This document shows positions 13,200-25,426 of a stretch of 64,000 nt of DNA, piece by piece (position 1 is the first letter of the stretch; every line of letters starts with the position of its first letter). The notes under the pieces are model-generated. The model worked only from the letters and a program-made list of their open reading frames with translations, was not told where the DNA came from and ran no database searches. This stretch comes from Alopecurus myosuroides. Lineage: Eukaryota > Streptophyta > Magnoliopsida > Poales > Poaceae. The position numbers and the translations under genes were made by a program. Location: contig CM054060.1 in NCBI GenBank assembly GCA_028641055.1, positions 60,852,527-60,916,526 of the forward strand, given 5' to 3'.

Positions 13200-13985
13200 G
13201 TTCCAGCATCTGAGCGAGGGTTTGAGGTGGAACAGCGATTCGATGTTTCCCCACAGTGGAACCGGGAGAGGAGGATCCGACGGCGGGGCGGTGGTCTGCG
13301 GCGCGGGGAGTGGCCGGATTGAACCGCGAGGAGGCGGCAGAAAAAGGGGATCGGGGAGATGGTGTGGGTGGGAGGAGGAAAGGGTGGAGCCGTCGAGGTG
13401 TGGTCTGCTGCGGGAGTGGTGGGTGGGGCTCGGCAGTGCCAAAGACTTGTCCAAAATTTTGGCCTCCCGCTCAGCGCCTCAGCCCAAAATAATTTTTGGG
13501 GCCCGACAGCAAATGCGAGCAGCGGCCGCTCTTCCGAATTTTAGTTGTGGCGGGCTCCACATTTTCGGCGGCAAATCAAATATGTGCGGCAGTGAGAGTT
13601 CTCCTGAAATTCCGTTTGGACGAGCTCGCTTCCCAAATTTTGGGTGGCGAAATCGAATATGCCCGTCGCTGGAGTTCTCCCGAAATTCATCTTGGGCTAG
13701 CTCTCTTCCCGAATTTTATTTTCAACGCGGATTCTATCTCCAAAATATGTTTTGCCGTTGACTTAGACCATCTCCAGCCATTTGCGTACTAGGGTCGTTT
13801 TTTTGTGGAAAATAGCGTCGTTTGGGAGAGTGTCGGCGCTATTTTCGGCCCGGGGAGGCGACACTTACCAGCCGTTGACTTAGACAGACATTGCACAAAT
13901 TGGGACGAACACTTGTGATTCTACAATATTTGGACGAATGTAGGCGAAGACAAAGGCGATTTAAACAGTGAAACAAAATTTCAAA
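13200..13985. other. Stretch upstream of the possible minus-strand unit
   Basis: The sequence is GC-rich to 13440 and mixed beyond. Near 13620-13790 it has repeated CTCCCGAATTTT-like and GACTTAGACCATCTCC motifs, the latter common at grass MITE ends. No gene was recognised. Confidence 0.3.
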
Positions 13986-14718
13986 CTAATTTAAGCCGAG
14001 GAGGTGGTAGACCTCGGTGTAATCGTCGTCGTCGTCGCTCGGCGGCTCCTTCTTCAGGGCGGTGTAGCTACAGCTCGCCCCTGGGTCGCCGGACTTCTTC
14101 GGCGGCGCGGACACCTCCTCAGAGTTGTTCTCGAGCAGGATTATGCCACACTCTTCGGCGGTGGCAGCGTGGCGCTGCGCGGAGATCTCCTCCAGGGCGC
14201 GTCGCTGCCGCTCCATCTCCTCCGCCAAGAATTGCGAGCATGGGCTCGATGTCGTCTGTGGCCATGGAGGCGTGTTCCTCTGTCCATGTCGCCGTCATCG
14301 TCTTCTTGGAGACGTTGGCCTTCTTCTATGACCTGACGAGGCGAAGGTGGCCGCGAGGAGGCGAAGGAGCGTGACAAGTGTGCTATAGCGAGTATAGCGC
14401 CGGAGCGGCGATTCTTGTGGCTCGGGCTTGACCGGGGAGAGGAATGTCCTCGCCTCCTCGGTGCCAAGCCCGACGAACCGCGAGATGTCGTCCTGCTAAG
14501 GAGGAAGAGGGCCCGGCGGCCATGCCCCTTGGCATCCAAGAGGCCCTTCGGAGGCATGAGAGGGACGGCAGTGGGTACACCCGCGGCGGAAAGTTGCCAG
14601 CTATGATGTGCGCCAGGACGGCCTCCATAGTCAGCCCGGGCACATAGTGCAACAAAGACTTTTCCCGGTTGGATAGGTTGCAACTGAATTTTCTCGGTGG
14701 ATTGCTCATGAGTTGCAA
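13986..14718 (-). pseudogene. Frame-broken GC-rich gene remnant, function unknown
   Basis: On the minus strand a frame opens at 14709 with MSNPPRKFSCNLSNREKSLL, and a second frame ends at 13986 with DDDDDYTEVYHLLGLN and a stop. The parts lie in different frames, so at least one frameshift separates them. The acidic tail and the overall style resemble uncharacterised low-complexity proteins often predicted in Triticeae genomes near transposons; this is from memory. No catalytic motif was seen. Confidence 0.35.
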
Positions 14719-14761
14719 CTGAAATTGGGTGACGTTATCTAATTAAGAACTAAGTTAATTG

Positions 14762-17435
14762 ATTGAGATTTAGTCTCCTACGTCGATCAGCTCCGCAGAC
14801 CTCAATCATCCCGCTTGAGGCAAATTTTTCAAATTGATTTTGATTAAGTCCAATTGAAATCACAAGAAACAAGATCCAAGCACGACATGTCAATGCTAGG
14901 TGGGTCTCGCCTTATCCTTCAGCTACTTAATTAATTTCTGACTCCACAAAACATGTACATGACTCTCTCGGTCCCCAAACTAAATGTTTTCGAATACGTC
15001 GTTCTAGCACTTATCGAGCGTGCCACCCTCGCCTGGTACTACAACCCTTCATGATTGGTTGTCCCCAAATACTCAAGCCCGAGGCAAAGTGGTCGAGTAT
15101 ATTGTTTCGACATAGACTAATTTTGTTCCAAAAATAGTTGTTCACTGTCATTTCATGTGTCATTACGTTATTGTGTCTTACTAGGATCTTTTAACTTATG
15201 TTGTGAAGTAGTTGTTACCTATCATTATGTGTGCTATTACGTCATCCTGAGTTAACGTGGTCCTTATTTTATATTAAGAAATGGTTATTACATATACTTT
15301 CCATCTGTCAGTTTGTCGTCACGTGTCATTACTTTTATGCTAGTACATTGTTATTATTGGTCATTTCATGCGTAATTTTTTTGTCCAACGTTATTATTTT
15401 ATGTTAGAAGATAATTATTCATTTCATTTGTAACGGCGTGAGCTATTATTTATGCTTGGAGATAACTGTTACATATCATTTCATATGTCATTGTTGCGAG
15501 GCGCACATGTATGGTCGTCATTTACTGCAGCGTAACTATATATCTCCCAACACAATCACCCATGTGTGACAAAATTTCTAGTCTAGTTTGATTTCACCAT
15601 CAATATATTTGTCTGTAATTGGTCAATTTTGCGTACAAGTTCTAATTGAGGCAATTTTAGAGGCGTTAGAAAGCTCACTGGAGTTGCTCCAAAGGATTTC
15701 AACTTTGGCTTAACTACCAATTAGGGGAGGCATGACAGAGTGGACAGTAACATGATGGTAATGCCAAACTTGATACAAGAAAGCCGATTTGTTTGAGGGG
15801 GGGGGGGGGACAGGATGGAGTATATGACGGCATAGATTGATGCTACAAATGTAGCATATGAAGATGGTTGTTAGGGACAGAGATGAGGAGTGGACGACAA
15901 CGCGATGAAACATTGAATACCTAGGCGATAAAATTTTTCGTTAGGTGCAGTGGGGCGGTGCGAACTGTTGCGCGAAGCGACGAGGGAAATGTAGATGGAC
16001 AAGAGAGAAAGTTAAGGGCAGCGGTGCATAAACACATATCCTAGGAGAATGATTCTATCTCGTTACTAAGTTTTATATATCACAAAAAATATCGGCCTAC
16101 CATCACACTAACCATCATCCTCCGAGCAGTCTACACCCTCCTTTGGAGATTTTTGCCCCGAGACCATTGCTAAGATTCACCCTCGGCTCCGCGCACCTTA
16201 AAAATCTTGGCCAAACGAGCACTAGTTAGTGATCTAGTGTGGTGAGGTACCCATTCATGCATGGTTGTCATCTCCTACAATGGTAACTATCTCCCAATCC
16301 AATCACCCATGTGTGGCAAATATTTCTAATATAGTTTGATTTAGTCCAAACACTTGAGATACAAATGTTAATGTTGTACCCAAAACCTCGTAAACTCATG
16401 AGCCAAGCGCAACATGTCACCCCTAGGCAGGTCCCACCTCATCTGTCAACTAGTTAATCTCCAAACCTATGGCATACTTCTCTCTCGTTACCCAAACATA
16501 CAACCTTCAATTGAATACTCCGAAAAGATACTCCCCCGCACCGTCCTCGTCTGCCACCTCTAGATCAGCCTAGACACCTTCTCCATTTATTGTGATTTCT
16601 AATCCCTAAAATTCCCGAGGTAGATAGCAAAAAAGAATCTAACTACATGCATATGTTATTTTTCATGAGCCTTGTATTCAATTTGATATTTTTGGCTAAG
16701 ATTTTATGATATTTCTTGCATCGGTTAACTATACTTAGGTTCTAATCATCATTTTAAGTCTCCAATGGAGCATCACTCTAGGTCGCCGACGAGAAAGAAT
16801 ACCTTAACGAAGCTTCGTCTCACACACGTCACTCGAATTTAGTTAACCACCGGCGGAACACGGTCATATAAAGTTAATTAGAACAAACTCACCTTTTTAT
16901 CATTTGTTTTGCACCCGTTCTTGGCGGTGGCTATGAAACATTGTTTTCATTTTTGGAAGTAGCATACTGTTTTGGGATTTCCCGCCCAATTGTGGTGTTG
17001 GTGGCCGTAGGTACACATACGTACAAAAGCATGTAGATCTTTTCACGCTCGTTCATGTGGGATTTATAGAGGTGTCGTGGAGAATCACCATTTGGGCACT
17101 TTCTCGCTCATTTTGGGGATATAACACACAACTTTAGGATTTTTCAGCCCAATTTTTGCGTCAGACATAGACTAGTTCGGTGCTTTTGCATTAGCTGATA
17201 CCAATCATTTCATGTGTTGTTTCATTGATGCGTGTTATTATGTTCGTTATTTTGTACTAGGAGATGACTATGATCCATCATTTCATGTGCTTGTTTTTGT
17301 TTCCGCATGCTAGTTTATTGGCTACTATCCATTATTTTCATGTGCCATTTCATTGTCGCACATTGATGCTACGAGACTGATACTACTTTTCATTTCATGA
17401 CCCATTTCTCGCACACAGTTATGTCATGCATCAAG
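14762..17435 (+). repeat. Right array of about 1.5 kb tandem units, first part
   Basis: Two units begin at about 14762 and 16255, and a third begins at about 19500. Shared order: CCAATCACCCATGTGTG..., a block with GAGCCAAGCGCAACATGTC then CTAGGTGGGTC-like sequence, TCGTTACCCAAAC-like sequence, then several CATTTCATGTGTCATT repeats. The spacing is 1493 bp for unit 1, and about 1531 bp for unit 2 once the nested LTR at 17436-19150 is removed. A run of 13 G lies at about 15798-15810. There is no coding content. Confidence 0.65.
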
Positions 17436-19150
17436 TGTTGGGGAACGCGCTACAGAAAAAAAACTAGAGCATAACCAACATCCAATGCAAGAGGAAGAGG
17501 TACCAGATCAAACCCTCGTAGATCGAACTAGCCTAAGTTTGCGGATGACGAGGTCGACATGGAAGTAGATCCAGTCAATACCCACAATTAGAATTGTCTA
17601 ATCTCGAGGAGATGTATTATCACACGATCAAGTGCCGCATGTGCAACACCTTCAATGATATCCACACGCATGATGTAGCGTCACAGCGTCGGCATGTGAC
17701 CAAGAACATGGACAAAGAGGGGAATCAAGTCGATGAAGATCTGATGCTCCGCGATCACCGTCTAGTTTAGATCTAAACAGGGTAGACGATTCGACATCAC
17801 TCTAGCGAGGGAGAAGAGACATAGGGCATGCCGTCCCCAGGGTTTAGTTCCAGGCCATGGAGGTGATGGATACACGAGGGAAATGATCATCGATGCAAGA
17901 GGTAGTGCATGGCACGGCAGGAGCTCGCGACACAGGGTGGCGGCATGTCGGCAGCAAGGTTTTCAACGGGGAGGTGGTCAGCGAGTTGGGGAGGTAGGGA
18001 TGTGAATTTTGGTGCCTTTGGGTGCCCCTTGGTCTCCTTTTATAGGTGGCCAAGCTCCTTGGGTCATCCATAAACCTGCCCAAAAGTTTGAGAGAGTTTC
18101 GGTAGGTCTCCATCAACCGAACTATTAGAAAACTGACTACATTGTCCAATCCAAAAATCCTTGTGGACACTTGCCTTGCCCCTCGGGGCAACGTGGCTGC
18201 ACCTGTTATGGAACCTTTCGGACTTCCTAAGATAGCCTAGATAGTTCCGGACCCTTTTAGAGCCTTGTTGGACTTTTCATACTATTCTGAATCCTTCGGG
18301 TCCTTCCAAAACCTTCCATTTATGCCATGAACAATTCCGAACACTCCCAGGACCACTCCGCACACTTCCGGAATCATCAGGGACCTCTCAGAACCATTCT
18401 TAGACTTTCCTAGCACTCTCGGAACGCTTCTCTCTTATCTTCGTATACTACCGGCATTCCTAAATGTGGCTAGACCGTTAAGTGTGTGGCCTTATCGGTT
18501 CGTATATATGGACATGTCCGGCACTCCATACACTACGATGATCATTAGCGGTACCTTGATTCACATAATGATCCCCACATATATCACGCATATCTTTATC
18601 ATGAGAACCGATGTATTACTATCAATCGCTCATCGCATTGATTCTCGATACTTTACGAAGCCAGAGGTGAAACATTTGTGTTATCCTCATTAGCCGGCAT
18701 GTATTCTTTAACCGATCCGTATTACCGATGTTCTCTATGATCATCACCATGATCACATGTCGGGCCAGACGATGAAGACCAATTTAATACTTCCGAGGGT
18801 TTAGAGTGTATTTCTCCATCGTTAGGTATAGCAATTCCGGTAACTACCCGAATCAGAAAATCGGCATACTATCCGGTAAGAGTAAGAGTCCAACATTATA
18901 ATTACCATGTTAACGTTTGGAGGAAACACAATGTCCACATCGTATCCAGAACTATATGTGTATATCAATTGTGCCTATCCATTGTCATTGTTCTCCAACA
19001 AATTTGACCTCATATATTATCGACAAACTTACAACAATTTATATTATCCCCATAGTCAGGAAGTCAGGACTATCAATAACATATGCACCGGTCTTAGAGG
19101 CGAGACTGGGGATATAAAACGGTGTCTATTATTCCACACATGTTTTAGGG
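17436..19150 (-). mobile_element. Old BARE/WIS/Angela-type LTR, probably a solo LTR
   Basis: The plus strand begins TGTTGGGGAACG, the reverse complement of the CGTTCCCCAACA end of BARE1/WIS/Angela LTRs. Further matches to that LTR from memory are a CTCGAGGAGATGTATTATC-like stretch, the TTCCGGAC/CCTTCGGGTC-rich block at 18230-18430, and TATTCCACACATG near 19130. It is about 1.7 kb, close to the usual LTR length, but heavily diverged. The last 100 or so bases, including GGGCATATTTCC, were not found. No internal region or second LTR is present. It interrupts unit 2 of the right array. Confidence 0.65.
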
Positions 19151-20060
19151 TTTTCATCCGAGTACGCACTAACCTTATTTCATGTTAGGAGGCGGTTAAT
19201 TACCCGTCATTTCATGTGTGTTTTCATCCCCATGCGGAACTAGGGTTCTTAATTCATGCTAGTTGATGACTAATACTTGTCATTTCATGTGTTGAATGGA
19301 CATACCGTATTATTAGGCTCCATATTTTATAGTTCCATGCCCTTTGTGTGTGTTCCCTCATAACCATCAATTTCTATAAGCACCCTTGTGTGGTGAGCCA
19401 TGCATTGATGTTATCGATGATCTTCATGATCGATGCTACCCACCTAAAGTCTAGGCCCCGCGACGCTGGATCCGTGCTTTAGCGTGAAGGAGCCACACAT
19501 ACATGATCATCGTCTTCTACCGGCCATTTCTGCCCAACTCAATCATCAGGCCCGAGGCCATTATTACAAATCGACTTTGATTTGTACAAACTCTCGAGAT
19601 ACAATATTATGATGTACCTAAAATATATAAACTCGTGAGCCAAGCGCGGCGTGTCCCCGCTAGGTGGGCCTTACCTTATCTCTTAGATGGTAACTCTCCA
19701 ACTATGCATAGCATGTCTCGCTCTTTCCGCAAACCACGCCGACATCGACTATACCCTTGAGCTTCTACTCAATCTTACGCGTCATCTTCGCCTCACTGCG
19801 TGTTACGTGTCTCACGTGTTTTTTACTCCCAAAAAACCACAGGTTTTAAGTAGTTAACTACTTGCATCGCATATCTGTCATGGGCCTTATCCGATTTGAT
19901 ATTTCTAATTGAGATTTCTTGCATGCATGGGACGCTCTATGATTTCCTCCCCTTTCACACTACATACTCGGTGAACTCTACTTAAGTTCAAATCGAGATG
20001 TTTGATCTTAAACTTGAATCTGATAGTACAAATGGACATGATTTGATACCCAAGATGGGT
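19151..20060 (+). repeat. Right array of about 1.5 kb tandem units, continued
   Basis: The CATTTCATGTG motif series resumes at 19205 and 19280, completing unit 2. Unit 3 starts near 19500 and repeats GAGCCAAGCGCGGCGTGTC, CTAGGTGGGCC and a CAATTTGATATTTT-like block. It stops at about 20060 before a GC-rich genic tract. No terminal inverted repeat was recognised at this edge. Confidence 0.6.
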
Positions 20061-20169
20061 AAGTTGGTTAGGGGAAATTTATCTAGTATTCACTCCGTTG
20101 TGCAACCTTTTTTTTAAACGGTGGGAATAGTTTTCTAGGGCGTTTGAATTAATTGGAAAAGGGGGTACA

Positions 20170-21040
20170 GAAGTGAGATTGTTGGGCTGGAGCCCAGCCC
20201 ATCCAACCGAGCCGAGCGAGGTTAGGTTAGCTCCCTCTGTCGTGCCCTTTCTCTCTCCCCGCGAATCCACTCCACTCCACCTCGATCCAATCGCGCCGCT
20301 GCCCACCCCGACCACCAGCTCCTCCGCCGCCTTTTCCCCTCGTCCGGCCACAATCCTCGCCTCCTCTGCTCCCGAGCTCTCTCTTCCCCAACGCGGAGAG
20401 CTCTCGATTTCTCCGGCTCCCCACCGCCGACCCTCCCCCCTCGCCGCAATGCTCCACCTACCCGCCGCCGAGGTTCGGCGCTCGCCGGCAGAGGGCGAGC
20501 GTCTCCGCAGCTTTCCCCTGCGGTCCCCGACGGCAAAGCCCGCTCCATGGCATCCGGGCCAGCCGCATCGGCGGCTGCTCCCCTGGACCCGGCCACTGCG
20601 ACCGCGTCTCCTCCCGGTACGCACCGGCCACGACCACCTCGACGTTCTCCGGCGCAACTGGGAGTGGAGCGGGTGGAGCTGACTGTCGATGCGGACGGCG
20701 ACGTAGAAAGGGAGGAGGGGGACGGCCTGGACATGCCGGAGCCCGACCTGCTGGTGGTTGCCTGCCCGGGCTGCTGCTGCCGTTGTCTCCCCCGACCGCC
20801 TCCTTGAGCTGCTGCTGCCGGCACAACCTTTGATGTGCCCATGGAGGCCGGCACTGGTCGGTAGACCGGTGGTGTTCTCGTTGCCGGCGGGAGGGCGCCT
20901 CTCCGCTCACTATGATCGTCATCGGCTACAATCCGTGACAGGTGAGCTCCAGATCTTCTCCTCTGGTCTGAGCCATGGGCATGGTGCCATGGCTCTCCAG
21001 GGTGTTTGGTCCTTAGCTCGGATGAACTCCAGTTGAATAT
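20170..21040 (+). other. GC-rich gene-like tract, possible first exon
   Basis: A CT-rich leader resembling a grass 5' UTR (20230-20440) precedes an ATG at 20448 that opens a frame beginning MLHLPAAEVRRSPAEGERLR. A possible splice donor CCCG/GTACGC occurs near 20615, and a second GC-rich block with a donor-like CAGGTGAGC lies at about 20938-20947. The frames are rich in Pro, Arg, Ser and Ala and contain no motif I recognise. It may be the 5' end of a gene whose remaining exons I could not identify, or a captured fragment. Confidence 0.3.
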
Positions 21041-22540
21041 ATCAAAATGTTGTGCCTCTTTACTCGAGATATTACTTTTCCAAAAGTTAGGCCTGATGAT
21101 TACTTGGATTAGGCCACAAATCAGCAGAAATTACTTTCTTATGTCAATTTAGGCGCTCATGTTAGCTGTAGTTGGTGGCAGTTTAGCCTTTGATGACTTT
21201 CAGTTGCAATCTTATCTTGCACGGGCACCATGACTGATGTGTAGATGTAGTTACGTTCTGCAGTAGCACAGGAATGAGATGTTTAGTCGTCGGTGAGAAT
21301 CTTGATCTGACGTGTAATTCCCATATTTTTTACAAGACGTGCTTGGCGTGAAGATGCCACGGTGTTGTGTATCAGAAATAATGATGTACGTACTAGGTTG
21401 TTATCTTACTCCAGGTGGTGCTTTGGTTTGAGACCCGGCCTGATTATTCCGGTCATGTAGTAGTAGTAGTAGTAGTAGCAGTAGTAATGCTGGTGTCGTT
21501 GTCGTGGAGAACTAGGACGAGCTCGGTGTTTATGAACATTGGGAAGAGGCATCCGTTGGAGTTGTGTACAAGTATTGGCATGTGATGCAAAAAGGAAGAT
21601 TATTTTGTTTGGAAGCATGGTGAATTAATGTTGTTTGAGTATCTGCTTGATCAGACTAGCATGGAATCTTGGCCTAAATAAAACTAGCGGTTGATTCTAG
21701 TGGTCGACGACGTGAGATGCGGCATGAAACAAACAGTAGCAGCGTTTTGCTTGTCAATGGAAGTCCCTCTCCATTTATATTATTGATTGATGAAAAGGCG
21801 AAGAAGCTTACTTGGTGTGTTGGTTTTGGTGCGTGTGCAGGTGAGGCTTTGTGGGAGCAGTGGGTAGTCGGAAGTGACGCCGGAGGGGCAGACTGGTCGT
21901 GTGGGGGAAGAAATCCCTGGTTCAGTCAGTGGAGGAGGGGCATGGAATTGTAGAGGGTAGGAGTGGAGGTTGGCCGGGAGGGAGGCATGGCATGAATGTG
22001 GCCTGGGGCTGGTATGTTTTGCTGAAGAATGGTTTAAAGCGATCACCGTTGTGTATGGTCATGCATGGGTTGTTTGAGTGGATTTGTAGTGGCTAGTGAG
22101 TTGAATTGATCTGTGGTTAAGCATCACAAAGTTTTGGAAGAAAGCTAATTAACCTTAGCGTTCGTGCGTGCAGGATTGGCTTAAACTAATTAACCTAGCA
22201 AAGCAGGCATCGATGGATTTGGCTGCATGGCTTGGTTCTTTCTTTAAAAAAAAATGGATGGATGCGTTTGTTCATATGTCGTAGCGTCCGGTTGGTGAGG
22301 AGAGCAGATTATTGCTAGATAGAGAGCAAACCTGATCGATGCGTTTTTTTCGTTCCGAACATACTGTTGCCCCGTTTGATCGAAAAAAGGGAGCGAGCTA
22401 GCGAAGCCGTTCCGTCCATTTTTTTTTTCTCAGACACGTACGCGGGCGCACCACGATAGACTCCCTCTCTAGACTCGCACGCGCAGTAGGAAGAAGCATC
22501 TCTGAGATTTGTGCACGACGTGCAGATGCGGAGATTTGGT
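21041..22540. other. Stretch without a recognised coding region
   Basis: The composition is mixed, with splice-like signals (GTGTGCAGGTGAG near 21833) but no frame with recognisable motifs. It might be intronic or UTR sequence of the tract to its left. Confidence 0.3.
21457..21487 (+). repeat. TAG/CAG trinucleotide microsatellite
   Basis: A run of about ten trinucleotides, mostly TAG with one CAG, is visible here. Its length may vary between accessions. Confidence 0.85.
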
Positions 22541-22699
22541 TAGCCTAGTGCGCGAGAGTTGCGGTCGCTAGATGTACGTTTGTGCCTATGTCGACACCAA
22601 CTCGCATGCACACGCGATGGCCCGGCTTGTCGTGAACAACTTCTTTGCGGTCGTTGCGGCTTGTCGTGAACACTGCATCTCTATAAGCACTGTGTGGCC

Positions 22700-23482
22700 T
22701 TAGACGGGAGGAAAAAAAGTACCCTCGGCCCACAGAAACGGTGCATCCATCATGTTACCGGGCTGCATCACGAGATCGCCCCTGCTGCCGTCGACATTGT
22801 CATAGCTGACGCTGTGGTTGCCATTGTACGGCGGCGCCAAGGCGTCAAGGTCATATCCGGCCTTGACCACCTCCATGACCCATCCCTGCTGTGCGTGCGG
22901 AGCCTCCACCATGTTCATGTCGGGGCGAAACCCTGTTTCAGCGTAAGGCATCCACGTAGGATCATCCTTCACAACGCTGCTGGCCTGCAGCTGCAGGTGG
23001 CCACCGCGGTACACGATGGCGTCGTTGGCCTTCTTGGCAAAGTTTTCCGTGGTCCAGCCTAGGCTGATGACGTGCTCGATGGGGAGGCCCGAGAGGTCCG
23101 GGCGGCCGGTGGCGCACGCGGCCATGGCGCGGAGGAGGCGGAGCAAGCCCTCGCGCTGGCGGTTGTCGTGCTGCGCCTTGCGCAGCTGCTCCTGCATCTT
23201 GGCCATGCGGTCCCGGACGTAGTCCTGCCCGTCCATCTTCTTCTTGCACTGGTCCACCTCCGGCATGGACTTGTACCGGTGGACGGTGCGCATGGCGTCG
23301 GGGAGCGACGGGAACGCCTGCAGCGGCCCGTCCTGGAGCTGGATCAGCAGGCACACCTCGACGTCGCACAGGGTGGCCAGCTCGCCCGCCTTCTTCATCG
23401 CGCCCATGGTGCGCTTCTTGCCGGTCGACCTCCGGGTCGCGTCGTTCTCGATGTACGCCACCGTCACCTTCTTGCGAGCCAT
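22700..23482 (-). CDS. Type I (M-gamma) MADS-box transcription factor
   Basis: The frame encodes 260 residues without introns, as is usual for type I MADS genes. The MADS domain is residues 1-60: MARKKVTVAYIENDATRRST, then KKRTMGAMKKAGELATLCDV. The following part (SMPEVDQCKKKMDGQDYVR, about residues 91-109, then a Glu/Lys/Arg-rich helix) is typical of the AGL80/PHE1-like M-gamma group. No K-box is present. Such proteins bind CArG-like DNA as heterodimers with M-alpha partners and act mainly in the central cell and endosperm; this is family knowledge. The ATG at 23482 starts the conserved MARKK. The third and fourth MADS segments differ from the common TFKKRKKGLMKK form (here STGKKRTMGAMKK). 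The tail ends in FFPPV with no motif I know. Confidence 0.92.
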   Translation of the reverse strand: MARKKVTVAYIENDATRRSTGKKRTMGAMKKAGELATLCDVEVCLLIQLQDGPLQAFPSLPDAMRTVHRYKSMPEVDQCKKKMDGQDYVRDRMAKMQEQLRKAQHDNRQREGLLRLLRAMAACATGRPDLSGLPIEHVISLGWTTENFAKKANDAIVYRGGHLQLQASSVVKDDPTWMPYAETGFRPDMNMVEAPHAQQGWVMEVVKAGYDLDALAPPYNGNHSVSYDNVDGSRGDLVMQPGNMMDAPFLWAEGTFFPPV

Positions 23483-23608
23483 TGTGGACGTACGAATGAT
23501 CGCAACGTACGGGAAAATGAAGGAAGGTAGCTGCAGATGAACTAACGATACTTACGTGTTGCTGCGAGATGAAAGGGAGGAGATCGAGAGAGGATATACG
23601 GCTGGTGG

Positions 23609-23615
23609 TTTTATA
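23609..23615 (-). promoter_or_regulatory. Probable TATA box of the MADS gene
   Basis: TATAAAA on the minus strand, inside GATATAAAAC, lies about 127 bases upstream of the start codon. A C/T-rich leader follows, giving a plausible 5' UTR of about 95 bases. Confidence 0.55.
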
Positions 23616-23619
23616 TCTA

Positions 23620-24470
23620 GTACTGGAGCATGTGCATCGGATGCATGAGAAGATTACAGCCATGCATCAACGGCGTGTGACTGGATTGGAATGGAATTAC
23701 TCTGACAGATACTATCGGATCGGTTGATTTAGTGGTGGTTAATGCATTCTTAGCTAGCATATCTTCTAGCCTTCAAATTCCTAGTTGTGTCCCTCGAGGA
23801 TCATACTAGACACAACATCAATCTTGAGCATATATTATGCTGAAACAAAATCTCCACACGTACATACAGAACGTCTTGATCCTTTACACTGCACGCAGTT
23901 GTAACCACGTATGTTTGTCCACGTATGTACGTGACGCCGACGCAACGGGGGACGCAACCAGTTCCCTTCTCGATCCAGTCAGAGTGGCAAGGCAACAGGT
24001 ACTGGCACCACGGCGTGCTAGATGATGGGCGGAGGCATATCGATCTGAGGCGACACCCGCCCACTTGCCTCCACTGCTCCCGAGTCATTCATGAACCGGC
24101 AAACAGTAGCTAGTTAAGACATAAACCCATACCCATAAAGTGATCATCCATGTATAGCCATTTTTCGTTTCACAGAGGAGATCCATATGGTGACACTTCA
24201 TGTCGGAAGGAGCAGCTCTGAATTCGATCTGACGGCCGGCAGCACCACCGTTCCTAGCCGCTCCTAGTTGCAAGTTGAAGCAGGACCCCACGCAGGCACG
24301 CTCACACGAACCAAATAGAAATTCAAAAGAAATACATTTCGAAAGCTCCCTAAAGAAATTACCGCATTGGTTTGCAGGGACACTTTTAGATGGACTCCCT
24401 AAATCTCACGCTACCGGAATCAACTGGGTTGCCGTGCCAATCTGTTTGTCGATTCCATTTTAGCGGGCAC
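23620..24470. other. Upstream region of the MADS gene, no further gene seen
   Basis: No coding frame with recognisable motifs was seen. The region presumably contains the distal promoter of the MADS gene. Confidence 0.4.
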
Positions 24471-25391
24471 TCCGCAAAGATCATACCTCCGCAAAGATGA
24501 TACATTGCAAAATGGCACCTCTCTGTTTTTCACCCAAAGTAGACCGAATTGGACGGCCAATTGCCAAATATTAATATTTTTCTCAACTTGAAGCTAATTT
24601 CACCTGTTTAAAATGCCTTTTGATTTTTCAAAAGTAACTTAATTTTGAAATACAATTGTGTTCTAATTTGCTCCTAAAAATTCCAAAAATAAATTTAAAC
24701 TATACAAGTCCGATTCTATGTAATAGCCCAGATAACATGTCATAACATTCGATCCCTACATATGAATAGTTTCACCGACAATAAAAAAAATGAAGAAGAC
24801 AATGTCGAAAAATAAAATCATTTGGCATGGATTCGTGTTTTGTGTACTAGTTTGTAAGGAGCAATGACAAACAAGTATTTTGACCTATTTATAAAAACGT
24901 TCACAAAGTGAACTATCATGTACGAGAGAATTTATGGCTATATCAATCACATAATTAATGATATAATGTGACCATATTTGGCACAATGGTGAATCTTTGC
25001 ATGAAATATTATAGTGCAACAGCAGTTTCCATTTTTTAATTTTTTTTTTCATTCTTTAAATAGTAAACATGGTTTTTTTAAGCAGGTGCAATTAATAACC
25101 TGTAAAATGTCTATTTTTCACACAAAGTCGACCATGTTTGATGGCCATTTCTCAAGCATTAAGATTTGTTTCTCAATTTCTAGTTACTTTCACCCATTCA
25201 AATGAGTTTTAGTCGATTATCCAAAAGTAATTAAAATGTAAACTACAAGTTTATTATGGATTGATCCTACAAATTTCCCAACATAATTTTAGGTTGCTAT
25301 ATATGATTCTATGCAATATCCATAAATGCTATTGAAAGATTCAATACTAAGTGTGAACAGTTTTGTCGACTATTTTGAACTTGTTTTGAAA

Positions 25392-25426
<35 letters not shown>

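Noticed and set aside
23540..23575. Possible 5' UTR intron (GTAAGT ... CTGCAG) upstream of the MADS gene
   Set aside because: The distance between the sites is about 28 bases, too short for a plant intron.
22962..23663. 233-codon minus frame overlapping the MADS gene
   Set aside because: It is the shifted-frame shadow of the real MADS coding sequence.
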